A stretch of 64,000 nt of DNA. Source: Pirellula sp. (lineage in GTDB: Bacteria; Planctomycetota; Planctomycetia; Pirellulales; PNKZ01). This document shows positions 26,694-35,611 of this stretch, in pieces (the first letter of the stretch is position 1; each line of letters starts with the position of its first letter). The stretch is taken from contig PNKZ01000010.1 in NCBI GenBank assembly GCA_013822735.1, forward strand, positions 62,001-126,000, read 5' to 3'. The notes under the pieces were generated by a model. The model saw only the letters and a list, made by a program, of their open reading frames with translations. It was not told the DNA's origin and searched no databases. The position numbers and the translations under genes were made by a program.

Positions 26694-27467
26694 ATGAACG
26701 TACATCATCTCAATTGCGGCGTACTGCATGCCCCGCCGAGTCCGCAGGCCTCATGCCATTGCTTGCTGCTCGAACACAACGGCCGCCTGGCCCTCGTCGA
26801 TACCGGCATCGGACTTCAAGATATCGCTCGCCCGGAAGAGCGGATTGGCCGGCAGGCCATCGACGGCGCCGGGTTCCAGTTTCACGAAGCACTGACGGCG
26901 GTTCGACAAATTGAGGGTCTCGGATTCCAGGCCGCCGACGTAACGGACATCGTCCTGACCCACGGCGATCCCGACCATGCCGGCGGGTTGGCCGATTTTC
27001 CCGCTGCGGCGGTCCATGTCTCCGACGAAGAGTTGGCACGAATCAAGGCCGGTCATTGGCGATATTCCGCAGCGCAGTTCGCGCACCAGCCGCAATGGGT
27101 CGTGCATCCAAAGTCGGACGTTCGGTGGTTCGGACTCGAAGGTCGTCCACTATCGCTTTCACTTAAAGTCGACGCGGTCCTCGTTCCGCTGGCGGGCCAC
27201 ACCTTGGGGCACTGCGGTGTTGCCGTCCGCGTCGGCGACCATTGGCTGCTGCACGTCGGCGACGCCTATTACCTAAGCGCCGAGCTATCGACCGACGAAC
27301 ATCCCGTTTCACAACTCGCGTCCATGCGGGCCGACGACGACGACGAGCGGCGCGCGAGTCTCGGCGAGTTGCGACGGCTCGCACGCGATCACGCAACGGA
27401 AGTCGCGATGTTCGGGTATCACGACTTCACGGAGTTTCCATCGGGTTGGTTGCCCGTCGCGTGGTAG
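26694..27467 (+). CDS. MBL-fold metallo-hydrolase
   Basis: The 257-residue protein has the metallo-beta-lactamase fold: LVDTGIGL strand, metal site THGDPDHAGG (about residues 87-96), a second His in PLAGHTLGHCG, an Asp in LLHVGDAYY and a late His near GYHDF. The first site reads H-x-D-x-D-H instead of the usual H-x-H-x-D-H, a variant known in one subfamily. Substrate cannot be told; lactonase or thioesterase-like hydrolysis is common in this superfamily. It stands alone between aroH and the DUF1207 gene. Start ATG at 26694. Confidence 0.87.
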   Translation: MNVHHLNCGVLHAPPSPQASCHCLLLEHNGRLALVDTGIGLQDIARPEERIGRQAIDGAGFQFHEALTAVRQIEGLGFQAADVTDIVLTHGDPDHAGGLADFPAAAVHVSDEELARIKAGHWRYSAAQFAHQPQWVVHPKSDVRWFGLEGRPLSLSLKVDAVLVPLAGHTLGHCGVAVRVGDHWLLHVGDAYYLSAELSTDEHPVSQLASMRADDDDERRASLGELRRLARDHATEVAMFGYHDFTEFPSGWLPVAW

Positions 27468-27603
27468 CGAAACGAGCCCTTCACGCCCGAAATCAGCAGG
27501 CGTTGCCGGCATCTCCCCCGTTGTGACATTGCGGCACTGCGCCGGTTTCCGCTACTCATACGGCCGGTTTCTCTGCCGGCATGTATTCCTTTCGACGTCA
27601 ATC

Positions 27604-28824
27604 GTGTTGGGCGCTATCCCTAATACCAGCGCGCGCTGCTTTGGAAAACGGCGACGATGCCGCGCGCCGATCGCGCTCCTGGCGTTTGCCGCGACGGCGA
27701 TCCTGCCGATGGTTGCCGGCGCGCAGTCGACCGGATCGTCCGGCGCGGCGGGCATTGCCGTAATCGCGCCGCCGCGCTCCATCAGTCCGACGCGCGATCC
27801 CTCGCCGTTGCTGGCGCAAGGCTCCAGTACGGGCAGTATGAATTTGAGTGAGCCGCCGCGGCAATTGTTCTCTGCGGCGCCGCCGGGTACTTTCGATCCC
27901 TACGCGATGTCGCAATCGGGACCCGTGCTCGTGGCGCCGTCAAGCGGCCCGTCGAACGCTGGAATGTTTTCGGGCCTCTCGGGCGGCCTCTTTGGGGGCG
28001 ACGCGGCGTACGAGCAAGCCATCTGGGACGACGTCGCCGGGATCTACGCACCCAACTCCTATCACGATTGGTCGGCGCAGCTCCTGCCCGACGGCATTCT
28101 CTATCGGGCGTATCTGGCCGGCGTCAAAGAATCGCGCTTGTCGACCGTTTGGAACACCGACAGCAACGGCGACGCTTTCTGGGACATTTGCCTCGGCGGG
28201 CGCGTCGGGATCTTTCGCTACGGCACGACAAATAACGTTCGGCCCGAAGGCTTTCAGATCGATATTGAAGGTTCCGGCCAGCCGCGGCTCGATCTGCAAA
28301 ACAACGAAGACCTGGTCGCAGCCGACTTCCGCGCGGGCATCCCGCTCACCTACGGCATCGGTCGCTGGCAATCGAAGTTCGCGTTCTATCACCTGAGCTC
28401 GCACGTGGGCGACGAATATCTGGTGCGCAATCCCGGGTTTGTGCGCAACAACTATTCACGCGATGCGTTCGTGCTGGGGCAGGCCTACTATCTGACGGCC
28501 GACATTCGCGTCTACGGCGAAGTCGGCTGGGCCTTCAATTGCGACGTGTCCGAGCCTTGGGAGTTTCAATTCGGCGCGGAGTACAGTCCGCTCATGAAAC
28601 CGGGCATTCGCGGAGCGCCGTTCGCCGCGATCAACGGCCAATTGCGTCAAGAAGTCAACTACGGCGGCAACGTCGTCGTGCAGGCCGGTTGGCAATGGCG
28701 GGCCCGCAATCGGGGCCATCTCTTCCGCGCCGGCTTGCAGTACTACAACGGCAAGGACGAGCAGTTCGAGTTCTACGACCAAAGCGAGAACAAAATCGGC
28801 ATCGGGCTTTGGTATGACTATTGA
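27604..28824 (+). CDS. DUF1207 family exported protein
   Basis: The protein belongs to DUF1207, a family common in planctomycetes. Recognised stretches are LLPDGILYRAYLAGVKESRL, LGGRVGIFRYG, GIPLTYGIGRWQSKFAFYHL, SHVGDEYL, NYSRDAFVLG and the C-terminal GIGLWYDY. The beta-rich pattern and final aromatic residue suggest an outer-membrane beta-barrel; this is inference. I place the start at a GTG (27604) because it gives a signal peptide with basic KRRRCR, hydrophobic APIALLAFAATAILPMV and an AGA-QS cleavage site. The frame is open up to a GTG at 27523, so a longer N-terminus is possible. Function unknown. Confidence 0.82.
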   Translation: MLGAIPNTSARCFGKRRRCRAPIALLAFAATAILPMVAGAQSTGSSGAAGIAVIAPPRSISPTRDPSPLLAQGSSTGSMNLSEPPRQLFSAAPPGTFDPYAMSQSGPVLVAPSSGPSNAGMFSGLSGGLFGGDAAYEQAIWDDVAGIYAPNSYHDWSAQLLPDGILYRAYLAGVKESRLSTVWNTDSNGDAFWDICLGGRVGIFRYGTTNNVRPEGFQIDIEGSGQPRLDLQNNEDLVAADFRAGIPLTYGIGRWQSKFAFYHLSSHVGDEYLVRNPGFVRNNYSRDAFVLGQAYYLTADIRVYGEVGWAFNCDVSEPWEFQFGAEYSPLMKPGIRGAPFAAINGQLRQEVNYGGNVVVQAGWQWRARNRGHLFRAGLQYYNGKDEQFEFYDQSENKIGIGLWYDY

Positions 28825-28848
28825 CCGGCTGTGCCGGTAATTTTCAAC

Positions 28849-28965
28849 GACCAAGCACCAAATTCCGAACTAACTCCAAGCACCGATACTTCCCTGGGCG
28901 CCGCAGCGCACATTAGGTCATTCGGATTTATTCTTTGTTTGGAATTTGGTGCTTGGAGTTTGGTC
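28849..28965. repeat. Inverted repeat with long loop
   Basis: The arm at 28849-28866 (GACCAAGCACCAAATTCC) is repeated in inverse order at 28941-28956, with further partial matches to 28965. It lies between convergent genes. No T tract follows either arm. Confidence 0.6.
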
Positions 28966-28979
28966 ATTTGCCGGCGCGC

Positions 28980-29001
28980 GGAACGCCACGGAGGGCGTTC
29001 C
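28980..29001. repeat. GGAACGCC hairpin, copy 1
   Basis: Perfect 8 bp stem GGAACGCC/GGCGTTCC with a 6-base loop. A near-identical hairpin in the opposite orientation lies at 57360-57381. It sits just after the 3' end of the NtrC-like gene. Confidence 0.65.
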
Positions 29002-29015
29002 CTACAGATGTCGCT

Positions 29016-30395
29016 TTAGCGGCGCGCCACAACTTCCAGCCCGAGCTTCTTCATCTTCTTGTAGAGCGTCGTACGGTTAATGCCCAAGGCGTCGGCCGTA
29101 GCGTTGCGGTTCCAGTTGTTCTCTTCGAGCGTCTTCATAATGATCTGACGCTCGGGCGAAGCCAACGCGTGCTTGAGCGAATGGGCCGCGGCGAGAGCAT
29201 CCATGTCGACATGCCCCGGCACGAGAATGGCCGACGGCAGATCCTCGGTGCGAACCATTTCTTGTTTGCCGAGTAGCACGGCCCGTTCGATGACGTTTTG
29301 CAACTCACGGACATTGCCCGGCCAGCGATAACCGCGCAGGGCGGCGATGGCGTCTTCCGTGAAGCCGTGCACCTTGCGACCGGAGTCGCTGCAGATGCGT
29401 TCAAGGAAGTGTTGTGCGAGCGTCGGGATATCGGAGAGACGTTCACGCAGCGGCGGCATCTCGATTTGGATGACGTTCACGCGGTAGTAAAGGTCTTGGC
29501 GGAATTTGCCGGCCGCGACCATCTCTTCCAGCTTTTCGTTCGTCGCGAGAATCACGCGCGAATCGACGCGGAACGTCTTCGAGCCGCCGACTTGTTCAAA
29601 TTCGTGTTCCTGCAACACCCGCAGCAACTTCACTTGCAAGCCGGGCGTGGCGGTGCCGATTTCATCGAGGAAGATCGTGCCGCCGTCGGCTTGTTTGAAT
29701 TTCCCCATCTTGTCTTGAGTGGCGCCCGTAAAGGCTCCGGCAACGTGCCCGAAGAGTTCGCTTTCGAGCAAGGTCTCCGGTAACGCACCACAGGCAACTT
29801 CGACAAACGGCTTATCGCGACGACCGCTGCGGCGATGCATGGCCCGAGCCAAGAGCGATTTGCCGGTGCCGCTTTCGCCCGTGATGAGCACGGAAGCTTT
29901 GGTATCGGCGACGCTTTCGACGATGTCGAAAATCTTCTTCATCTGCGGGTCACGGCCGACGATGTTCTCCAGGCCGAAGCGCAGATCGAGCTGCTGCTTG
30001 AGGACGTTGTTTTCTTCAATCACGTGGCGTTGGTTCAACGCGCGCTCGAGCGAAAGGGTGAGTTCCTCATCGATCAGCGGCTTCGTAAGCAGGTCGAAGG
30101 CGCCGGCCCGAATCGCTTCCACGGCCGTTTCCACGGTGCCGTAGCCGGTGAGCAGGATAACGGTGGTCTCAGGGCGGTTCTTGCGGCACCAAGTGAGAAT
30201 CTCGAAGCCGTCGCCGTCGTCGAGTTGGATATCGCATAAGGCGATTTCAAACGGCTTTTTCTCCAATTGCGCTACGGCCGAAGCCCGGGAATTTGCCGTT
30301 TCGACGACGTATCCCTGCTCGCGCAACCAGCCCGCCATCGATTCGAGGATGTGTTTGTCGTCGTCGACGAGCAGCAACGAGGCGCGCTTGATCAT
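29016..30395 (-). CDS. NtrC-family sigma-54-dependent response regulator
   Basis: The 459-residue protein has the full three-part layout. The receiver domain (about 5-120) has DDD and the phosphoacceptor Asp in [11 protein letters not shown]. The AAA+ domain (about 145-370) has Walker A GESGTGKS, the sigma-54 contact loop GAFTGA, Walker [11 protein letters not shown] and an arginine-finger region. The C-terminal Fis-type helix-turn-helix is [20 protein letters not shown]. It should activate sigma-54 promoters upon phosphorylation. No sensor kinase is adjacent, so its partner is elsewhere. It is transcribed divergently from a NarL-type regulator, with 483 bp between. Confidence 0.93.
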   Translation of the reverse strand: MIKRASLLLVDDDKHILESMAGWLREQGYVVETANSRASAVAQLEKKPFEIALCDIQLDDGDGFEILTWCRKNRPETTVILLTGYGTVETAVEAIRAGAFDLLTKPLIDEELTLSLERALNQRHVIEENNVLKQQLDLRFGLENIVGRDPQMKKIFDIVESVADTKASVLITGESGTGKSLLARAMHRRSGRRDKPFVEVACGALPETLLESELFGHVAGAFTGATQDKMGKFKQADGGTIFLDEIGTATPGLQVKLLRVLQEHEFEQVGGSKTFRVDSRVILATNEKLEEMVAAGKFRQDLYYRVNVIQIEMPPLRERLSDIPTLAQHFLERICSDSGRKVHGFTEDAIAALRGYRWPGNVRELQNVIERAVLLGKQEMVRTEDLPSAILVPGHVDMDALAAAHSLKHALASPERQIIMKTLEENNWNRNATADALGINRTTLYKKMKKLGLEVVARR

Positions 30396-30878
30396 GGGAG
30401 GCCTAACGGAATGTTAAGAGAGATTTGCGAGTTGCGGCCGCCTGCCGCGTCGTGATTTGGCGACGTGTCCTGTCTCCGAATATCTACGTCACTGCCGAAA
30501 AACGTCAAAGAATTACAGTCGTGACACCCGGGTAGGCTTCTGCCGAAGATGCGGGCTAGAACAGGTATAGCCGAGACGATCTGTGACGGCGTTGTTTAGG
30601 ATGTGCCCCCTATTTCGGATGACCACAGTTGTCGGAATGGGGTTTCAATACTACGTTTACCAATAGGAAGGGTGGATTTACGCAAGGTTCGTCCCCGTCA
30701 AAATCCCGCGAGAGAGGCAGGGACGAGCAACAGTACCCCGCTAAGGGATTGTTGCTTTGAGGTAAGTCGAGGTTTTGCCGTTGCCGGCTCTGGACAAGCC
30801 GGCACCCCGCACTCGACGGACATTTTGCGACCGCGTCGCTTGGGCAAGCGTCGCTATTCCATCAGGAAGGACATCAGA
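30396..30878. promoter_or_regulatory. Divergent regulator-regulator intergenic region
   Basis: This 483 bp stretch separates two divergently transcribed response regulator genes and should hold both promoters. I see no sigma-54 -24/-12 element and no clear terminator. A good Shine-Dalgarno sequence, AGGAAGG, lies at 30864-30870 ahead of the plus-strand gene. Reading frames inside appear random. Confidence 0.5.
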
Positions 30879-31511
30879 ATGAGTATCCGTTTGTTGGTGG
30901 CCGACGATCACGAAGTGGTTCGCTCCGGCATGGTCAGCATGCTGGAAGGAACCGACATCGAGATCGTAGGTCAGGCGTCGAGCGGCGTGGAAACCGTCGC
31001 GAAGGCGCAAGAGTTGAAGCCGGACGTCGTCACGCTCGACATTCGCATGGAAAACGGCGACGGCCTCACCGCGCTGGAACAGATTCGTGAGCAATCGCCG
31101 GAAACGAAGGTGCTCATCCTCTCGACCTTCGATAACCCGACGTACGTAGCTCGGGCCCATGCTTTGGGCGCCAAGGAATACGTGCTAAAGGGTTCTTCGC
31201 GGGAGCAACTCGTCGAAGCGATTCGTGCCGTGGCCGAAGGACGTGATACGCCGCGTCAAGGACACATGTCGCGTATTGCCGGTCAGATGGCGACGCGTCA
31301 GAAGCAACCCGACAGCGAAATCCCGCTCACGCAGCGCGAGACGCAAGTGCTTCGCCACTTGGCTCTCGGCCTGAGCAACAAGGAAATCGCGCAATCGCTG
31401 GAAATCAGCATTGAGACCGTGAAAGAACATGTGCAGCACTTGCTGCGCAAGATGGGCGTGAACGATCGGACGCAAGCGGCCGTGTGGGCCGTGCGCAAGG
31501 GACTCGTGTAG
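30879..31511 (+). CDS. NarL/FixJ-family response regulator
   Basis: This 210-residue regulator has a receiver domain (about 3-118) with VADDHE acidic residues, phosphoacceptor Asp in VVTLDIRM and the LKGSS switch lysine, followed by a LuxR-type helix-turn-helix (about 145-205): LTQRETQVLRHLALGLSNKE and SIETVKEHVQHLLRKMGVND. It should bind DNA as a phosphorylated dimer. The ATG at 30879 is preceded by AGGAAGG at a good distance, which decides the start although the frame is open upstream. No kinase is adjacent. A hairpin terminator follows. Confidence 0.93.
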   Translation: MSIRLLVADDHEVVRSGMVSMLEGTDIEIVGQASSGVETVAKAQELKPDVVTLDIRMENGDGLTALEQIREQSPETKVLILSTFDNPTYVARAHALGAKEYVLKGSSREQLVEAIRAVAEGRDTPRQGHMSRIAGQMATRQKQPDSEIPLTQRETQVLRHLALGLSNKEIAQSLEISIETVKEHVQHLLRKMGVNDRTQAAVWAVRKGLV

Positions 31512-31540
31512 TTCGCCCGAAGAAGTTTTGGATGCCTCTC

Positions 31541-31582
31541 AAAGGTAGCCGCAGGCGTGAACCTGCGGCTACCTTTGTTTTT
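31541..31582 (+). terminator. Rho-independent terminator
   Basis: A perfect 15 bp stem (31541-31555 with 31562-31576) and a 6-base loop are followed by GTTTTTG. It ends the NarL-like gene and stands just before the 3' end of the convergent xer gene. Confidence 0.8.
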
Positions 31583-31593
31583 GCGCCGGATTA

Positions 31594-32544
31594 TTATCGG
31601 GCCCGCGGGTGAGCCTTCTCGTACACGGCCTTGAGGCTCGCCGTGCTGATGTGCGTGTAGATCTGCGTGGTCATCAGGCTCTTGTGCCCGAGCAATTCTT
31701 GCACGCTGCGAATGTCGGCGCCGGCGTCGAGCAAATGTGTCGCGAAGCTATGCCGGAGCGTATGCGGCGAGGTGCGTCGATCGAGCCCGGTCTGCTTGAT
31801 GTACTTCTCCAACATTCGGGCGGCGCTGCGGACGGAGATCTGCGCCGGCTTCTTCCCTTTGTTGAGAAACAAGGCGTTCTCGCGGTGCGGCTTGCGCGGC
31901 CGTGCGCGATCGCGTTGTTTCACGTAGGCCACGATCGCCTTCACGGCGAATGAACCGAGCGGCGCGAGCCGTTCCTTCTTTCCCTTTCCGCGCACGCGGA
32001 CCAAGCCTGCCTCCAGGTCGAGGTCGCCGTCTTCAATGCCCACGAGCTCGCTCACGCGTAGGCCGGCGGAGTAGAGCGTTTCGAGCATGGCCCGATCGCG
32101 GAGCGATTGCCAGCCGGCCGCCTTCGGCGCCTGGAGCAGTTGCCCGACCTCCGGCGTCGAAAGGAAATGCGGCAGCTTCCGACTCTTGCGAGGATTGCGC
32201 AGCGGCTTCGCCGGATTGGAATCGGCCCAACCTTCGCGAGCGCCGAAACGAAAGAAACTGCGCAGCGACGCCAATCGCCGCGCAATAGTCGACTTCGAGA
32301 GCCCTTGCTCGTGGAGGCCGGAGACGTAGCTGCGGAGGTGCAGCGTCGTGACGTCGCCGGGCTCGGGGCACTCGCCGCACGTCTTCGTCAGCGACTCCTC
32401 GAGCGCCTTGAGATCCTCGCGATAGCTCTTGATCGTCAACGGCGAGGCGTTGCGCTCGATGGTGAGATAATCGAGGAACCGCTCTCGCGCCGCGCCGAGC
32501 GGACTTTCCACCGGCTCGGCTTCGTTCAGATCGGCGACGGCCAT
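31594..32544 (-). CDS. xer: XerC/XerD-family tyrosine recombinase
   Basis: The 316-residue protein has the N-terminal SAM-like core-binding domain (about 18-110) and the C-terminal catalytic domain. Catalytic residues are visible: Arg in [12 protein letters not shown], Lys in [13 protein letters not shown], His-x-x-Arg in [14 protein letters not shown], His in LLGHKSL, and nucleophile Tyr in TTQIYTHIS. Length and motifs fit chromosome-dimer-resolution XerC/XerD better than an integron or phage integrase. It lies 38 bp behind a small hypothetical gene, in a minus-strand group headed by a lipoprotein gene. No att-like or dif-like site was identified in the window. C versus D cannot be decided. 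Confidence 0.92.
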   Translation of the reverse strand: MAVADLNEAEPVESPLGAARERFLDYLTIERNASPLTIKSYREDLKALEESLTKTCGECPEPGDVTTLHLRSYVSGLHEQGLSKSTIARRLASLRSFFRFGAREGWADSNPAKPLRNPRKSRKLPHFLSTPEVGQLLQAPKAAGWQSLRDRAMLETLYSAGLRVSELVGIEDGDLDLEAGLVRVRGKGKKERLAPLGSFAVKAIVAYVKQRDRARPRKPHRENALFLNKGKKPAQISVRSAARMLEKYIKQTGLDRRTSPHTLRHSFATHLLDAGADIRSVQELLGHKSLMTTQIYTHISTASLKAVYEKAHPRAR

Positions 32545-32582
32545 GGCGAGCTACGTTTGCAAGCGTTCCAACTTCACCAACG

Positions 32583-32840
32583 TTACAGCGTCTCGTCACC
32601 GGAATCGGTGATGATCGGTACGTCTTTGAAACGGTGCGTCCCGGAGTGCTTCGTCTTCGCCGGCTCTTGGCGAACCTTCTGGCTGAGCACCGCGGCATCG
32701 TACCACGTGAAGCTCAACTCGGGATTGGAAGCAAAGCGACCGAGGACACGGAGCACTTCCGCTTTGTGCGCGTCGTCGAAGAGGAACACATAGCGTTCCT
32801 CTCCCTTCACCAGTGCTAACACGTTGATGTCTTGCGACAC
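32583..32840 (-). CDS. Conserved small hypothetical protein, 85 aa
   Basis: I choose a GTG start at 32840 because GGAGG lies ten bases upstream (complement of 32851-32855); the frame is open further but without signal. The protein begins SQDINVLALVKGEERYVFLF and continues DDAHKAEVLRVLGRFASNPE, then a basic tail with a TDSGDE end. It resembles small planctomycete proteins found near cell-division or recombination genes, which I recall only loosely. It lies between a lipoprotein gene and xer, both on the same strand. Function unknown. Confidence 0.75.
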   Translation of the reverse strand: MSQDINVLALVKGEERYVFLFDDAHKAEVLRVLGRFASNPELSFTWYDAAVLSQKVRQEPAKTKHSGTHRFKDVPIITDSGDETL

Positions 32841-32938
32841 TTTGCGAGTTCCTCCGTGAGCAAACAAATGGCGCCATGCCGGCAGTTGGAGCAATGCCCC
32901 GACTTTCGTCGTGAGGGCTGCGGCGGCCGCCGTAAGGG

Positions 32939-34039
32939 TTATCGGCCGGTCGGCCAGCGCCACACCACTCGCGTTTGTCCTGCGCCGCCTCGAGCGGTCA
33001 GCATTTCCGAGATGTGGTAGTGACAACTGAAACGAATGAAATCATCGCTACGTTGCAGATAAGACTGCCAACCGCCAAATCTTGCCTCATCGCGAAAATA
33101 GTAGTAGTTCTGCAGCGCGGCGGTGACCTGTCCGTCGGTGCCGTGCAACAACCGCACATGCTTGAGCACCGGCAAATCGCTGTGTCGCAGCGGCGGACGC
33201 TCGGCGCACGGTCGCGCCGGCGTGAAGCCGCGCGGATCGGGCCAATCGGGAGGCAGCGCCGTCGCATCGTCGCCGGCAGCTGCATTCGCAGCGGAGTCGA
33301 CGGGCTGCGATGAATCGATCGGCTGAGCAGTGCTGATGGGCTGAGCGCGGCGCACTTCTACTTGGCCCGTCGCCGCATTCACCAAGCGCACGCCGCCCGG
33401 CGTACGCAACGCTTCTTCTTCGATCGGTTTCTGCTCTTCCGCTGCCGGCGGCGGAGGCATGAGATCCGGCTCGGGCATCGGCGGCGTTTGTGTTTTCAAT
33501 TGCTCGCGCGCTAGGGCGCGTTCGGCTTCGAAAATCAGTTCGTCGGGAATCTCGGTCTCGGCGGCCGTGCCCCACGGCAAGCCGTAGCCGGCAGGAATCG
33601 GATGGAAGCCGGAGTTCGCGGCGTACCACTCCACGTCCATGCCGATGCGCGGCGGGTAATAGGGGGAGTAATCGGTAATGGCGCCGACCACGACGGCGTC
33701 GACGTCTAAAAGCTGCGCGAGTTTACGAGCTTCGGCGGGCCCGTTTTTCCCGTTGAATACGATGCGGTATTCCTGCATCTTCGCTTCAGCGACGCCCACG
33801 GGCACCACTTCGAAGCCCGGCACCGATTGCAACTCGGCGGCGTAGGCGTTGGCAAACTGTCGACCGTCGGCGCTCGGCTCGGTGCTCAAGTTGAAGAACG
33901 GTACGACTGCGACCTTCGTGAGCTGCGGGAACGGATTAAACACCGTCGGCTGCCGCGAAATCTCGGGCAGGTAGCTGCAACCGCCGAGGATCAGCAGGCA
34001 GACGGCGATCAATAAGTTGCGCGGCGTCAGAGGAAACAT
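32939..34039 (-). CDS. Lipoprotein with TolB/LpoB-like N-terminal fold
   Basis: The 366-residue protein starts with a lipoprotein signal peptide, MFPLTPRNLLIAVCLLILGG, with lipobox LGGC at about residue 21. The stretch KVAVVPFFNLSTEP and the following DVDAVVVGAITDYSPYYPPR resemble the GNA1162/CsgG/LpoB-like group that opens with a conserved proline-phenylalanine strand. After residue 190 a long proline-, glutamate- and glutamine-rich linker follows, then a compact C-terminal region with Tyr- and Arg-rich helices. It is likely anchored to a membrane facing the periplasm. Exact role unknown. It heads the group with the small protein and xer. Confidence 0.75.
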   Translation of the reverse strand: MFPLTPRNLLIAVCLLILGGCSYLPEISRQPTVFNPFPQLTKVAVVPFFNLSTEPSADGRQFANAYAAELQSVPGFEVVPVGVAEAKMQEYRIVFNGKNGPAEARKLAQLLDVDAVVVGAITDYSPYYPPRIGMDVEWYAANSGFHPIPAGYGLPWGTAAETEIPDELIFEAERALAREQLKTQTPPMPEPDLMPPPPAAEEQKPIEEEALRTPGGVRLVNAATGQVEVRRAQPISTAQPIDSSQPVDSAANAAAGDDATALPPDWPDPRGFTPARPCAERPPLRHSDLPVLKHVRLLHGTDGQVTAALQNYYYFRDEARFGGWQSYLQRSDDFIRFSCHYHISEMLTARGGAGQTRVVWRWPTGR

Positions 34040-34214
34040 GCGCGTGGCAGCCCGGCGTCAAAATCGACACAGACTGCTTTATCGGCGCGACCGAAAAGGT
34101 TTCTCCAGCTATTCCGGTCGCACGGCGTGCCGGCAATGGTGCGAGTTCTTGTCGCATAGCCCAAGTCGGCCGAGAGGGGCTCTCTGAAGCCGCGTGACCG
34201 CGGCTGCTAAGCGG

Positions 34215-34907
34215 CTACATGATGTCCTTGAAGCTCCGTACTCCCACCGTCTCGCGGCACATAAACGGCTCGCCATAGCGAGCTCCGATCGACCAGCCCC
34301 AGTACGCGGCCTGATCGCGGAGCCGGTCGAGCATCGTCGGCGGCTCGGTCGGACGATTCGTAATGAACTGGCTTTCAAAGCACTTGATCGCCGCCAGCTT
34401 CTGCTCCCAAAACTCCGAGATATCCAGCACGAACGCCGGCTTCTCCACCACGCGGAGATGTACGCAGTTGTAGTTAAAGATCCGCTCGGGAAAAAACGGC
34501 TCTCCCGGCATGTCGGTTTTCGTGAGCTTCGCCCAAAACTTGGCCGCCTCGATGAGTTCCACGGCCGCCGTATGGTCGGGATGGGCGTCGACCCAATACG
34601 GCGCAAAGAGCCAACGCGGCCGCAGCTCGCGAATCTTGCCGGCTAGCAACGCCCGTGCTTCGAGCGTTGCTTCCAGCTTGCGATTGGGCAGACCGAGATT
34701 GCCGCGCCAATCTATGCCGAGAATCGCCGTTGCGGCCGCCGTCTCGCGTGCGCGAATCTCCGGAGTGCCGTACGGCGTCGGTTCGCCGCTCGTCAGGTCG
34801 AGAATGCCGACGCTCATCCCGTCGGCCTTGAATTTCAGGATGGCGCCGGCCATGCCGAGCTCCGCATCATCCGGATGCGGTGCAATCACCAGTGCGTCGA
34901 GTGCCAT
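34215..34907 (-). CDS. bshB1: N-acetylglucosaminyl-malate deacetylase, BshB1 type
   Basis: This 230-residue LmbE/PIG-L family deacetylase removes acetate from GlcNAc-malate in bacillithiol biosynthesis. The zinc site is visible: HPDDAE near residue 11 and HPDHTAA near residue 110. Family stretches LDLTSGEPTPYGT, LGLPNRKLEAT and NYNCVH follow the BshB1 pattern. The start ATG at 34907 has GAGGAG just upstream. BshA and BshC are not in the window. Other LmbE deacetylases are possible, but the overall pattern favours BshB1. Confidence 0.87.
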   Translation of the reverse strand: MALDALVIAPHPDDAELGMAGAILKFKADGMSVGILDLTSGEPTPYGTPEIRARETAAATAILGIDWRGNLGLPNRKLEATLEARALLAGKIRELRPRWLFAPYWVDAHPDHTAAVELIEAAKFWAKLTKTDMPGEPFFPERIFNYNCVHLRVVEKPAFVLDISEFWEQKLAAIKCFESQFITNRPTEPPTMLDRLRDQAAYWGWSIGARYGEPFMCRETVGVRSFKDIM

Positions 34908-35090
34908 GCCTGCTCCTCAAGTGCGACGAACGACCCGATGTGACGAGCCGCGGAACTTAATACTTCTCTAACATCATTGCCGGCGGCCTTCCCGCGGGCA
35001 ACTGGCCTAGACGCGCCCGGCGAGTTTTGCGAAAGTCTGCCCCCGAATCCTTCTCTACTTCTTTTCGCCGCACCGTTTCACGAGACGATC

Positions 35091-35321
35091 GTGTTCGCAT
35101 ACTCCGGCCAACATCGCCTGCGCATTCCAATGGTGATGTTCGGCTGCGCGCTGGCGATCAGTTGCGGCATCGGCTGCAACAAAGCGAACCTCCGCGGCGA
35201 CGGCTTCGGCGAATCGTTCACCGAATCGGCCGGGCTCGAACGCCCCAAAGAAAAGTCGGCCCGTCCTTCAGGCTTCACCACGAAGGCCCGCGAAATCGAA
35301 CGCGATTTCGGCATCGACTGA
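35091..35321 (+). CDS. Small putative lipoprotein
   Basis: This short gene encodes 76 residues from a GTG at 35091. The N-terminus FAYSGQHRLRIPMVMFGCAL followed by AISCGIGCN has a basic n-region, a hydrophobic core and possible lipobox cysteines. The mature part is hydrophilic and ends EIERDFGID. Similar tiny secreted proteins with a terminal AREIERDFGI-like end occur in planctomycetes; this is recollection. An ATG at 35130 would give 63 residues. Function unknown. Confidence 0.55.
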   Translation: MFAYSGQHRLRIPMVMFGCALAISCGIGCNKANLRGDGFGESFTESAGLERPKEKSARPSGFTTKAREIERDFGID

Positions 35322-35611
35322 CCCGTCGCGTTCCGAAGTGGCGACGCCGTCGCTTTCTGTTCCGGCGACGCCTAATTCCGCCCTTTTCAGCGGGGCTGAA
35401 ACTCCCGTGCTTTTCAGCACTCCCGGCACAATCGTTAGCATGCGCCCACGGCGATGCCTCGTGTTGCCAAATCGGGTCAAATCCGCAACGCCGAGTCTTT
35501 TAAGGCGTCGTAGCGGGAGTTACAAATAACCAATCTGGGCAGCTAGTGCGGTTCCGGCAAGCCCGGCAAGCTCCCCGTCTTTATTGTCTCTTAACGTGGT
35601 GTGAACGTCGC

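Noticed and set aside
30603-30878. N-terminal extension of the NarL-type regulator
   Set aside because: Homology begins at the ATG at 30879, which has a strong Shine-Dalgarno sequence; upstream codons look random.
31594-32544. Integrase of a mobile island
   Set aside because: Length and motifs fit housekeeping XerC/XerD and no att sites, phage or cargo genes were found nearby.
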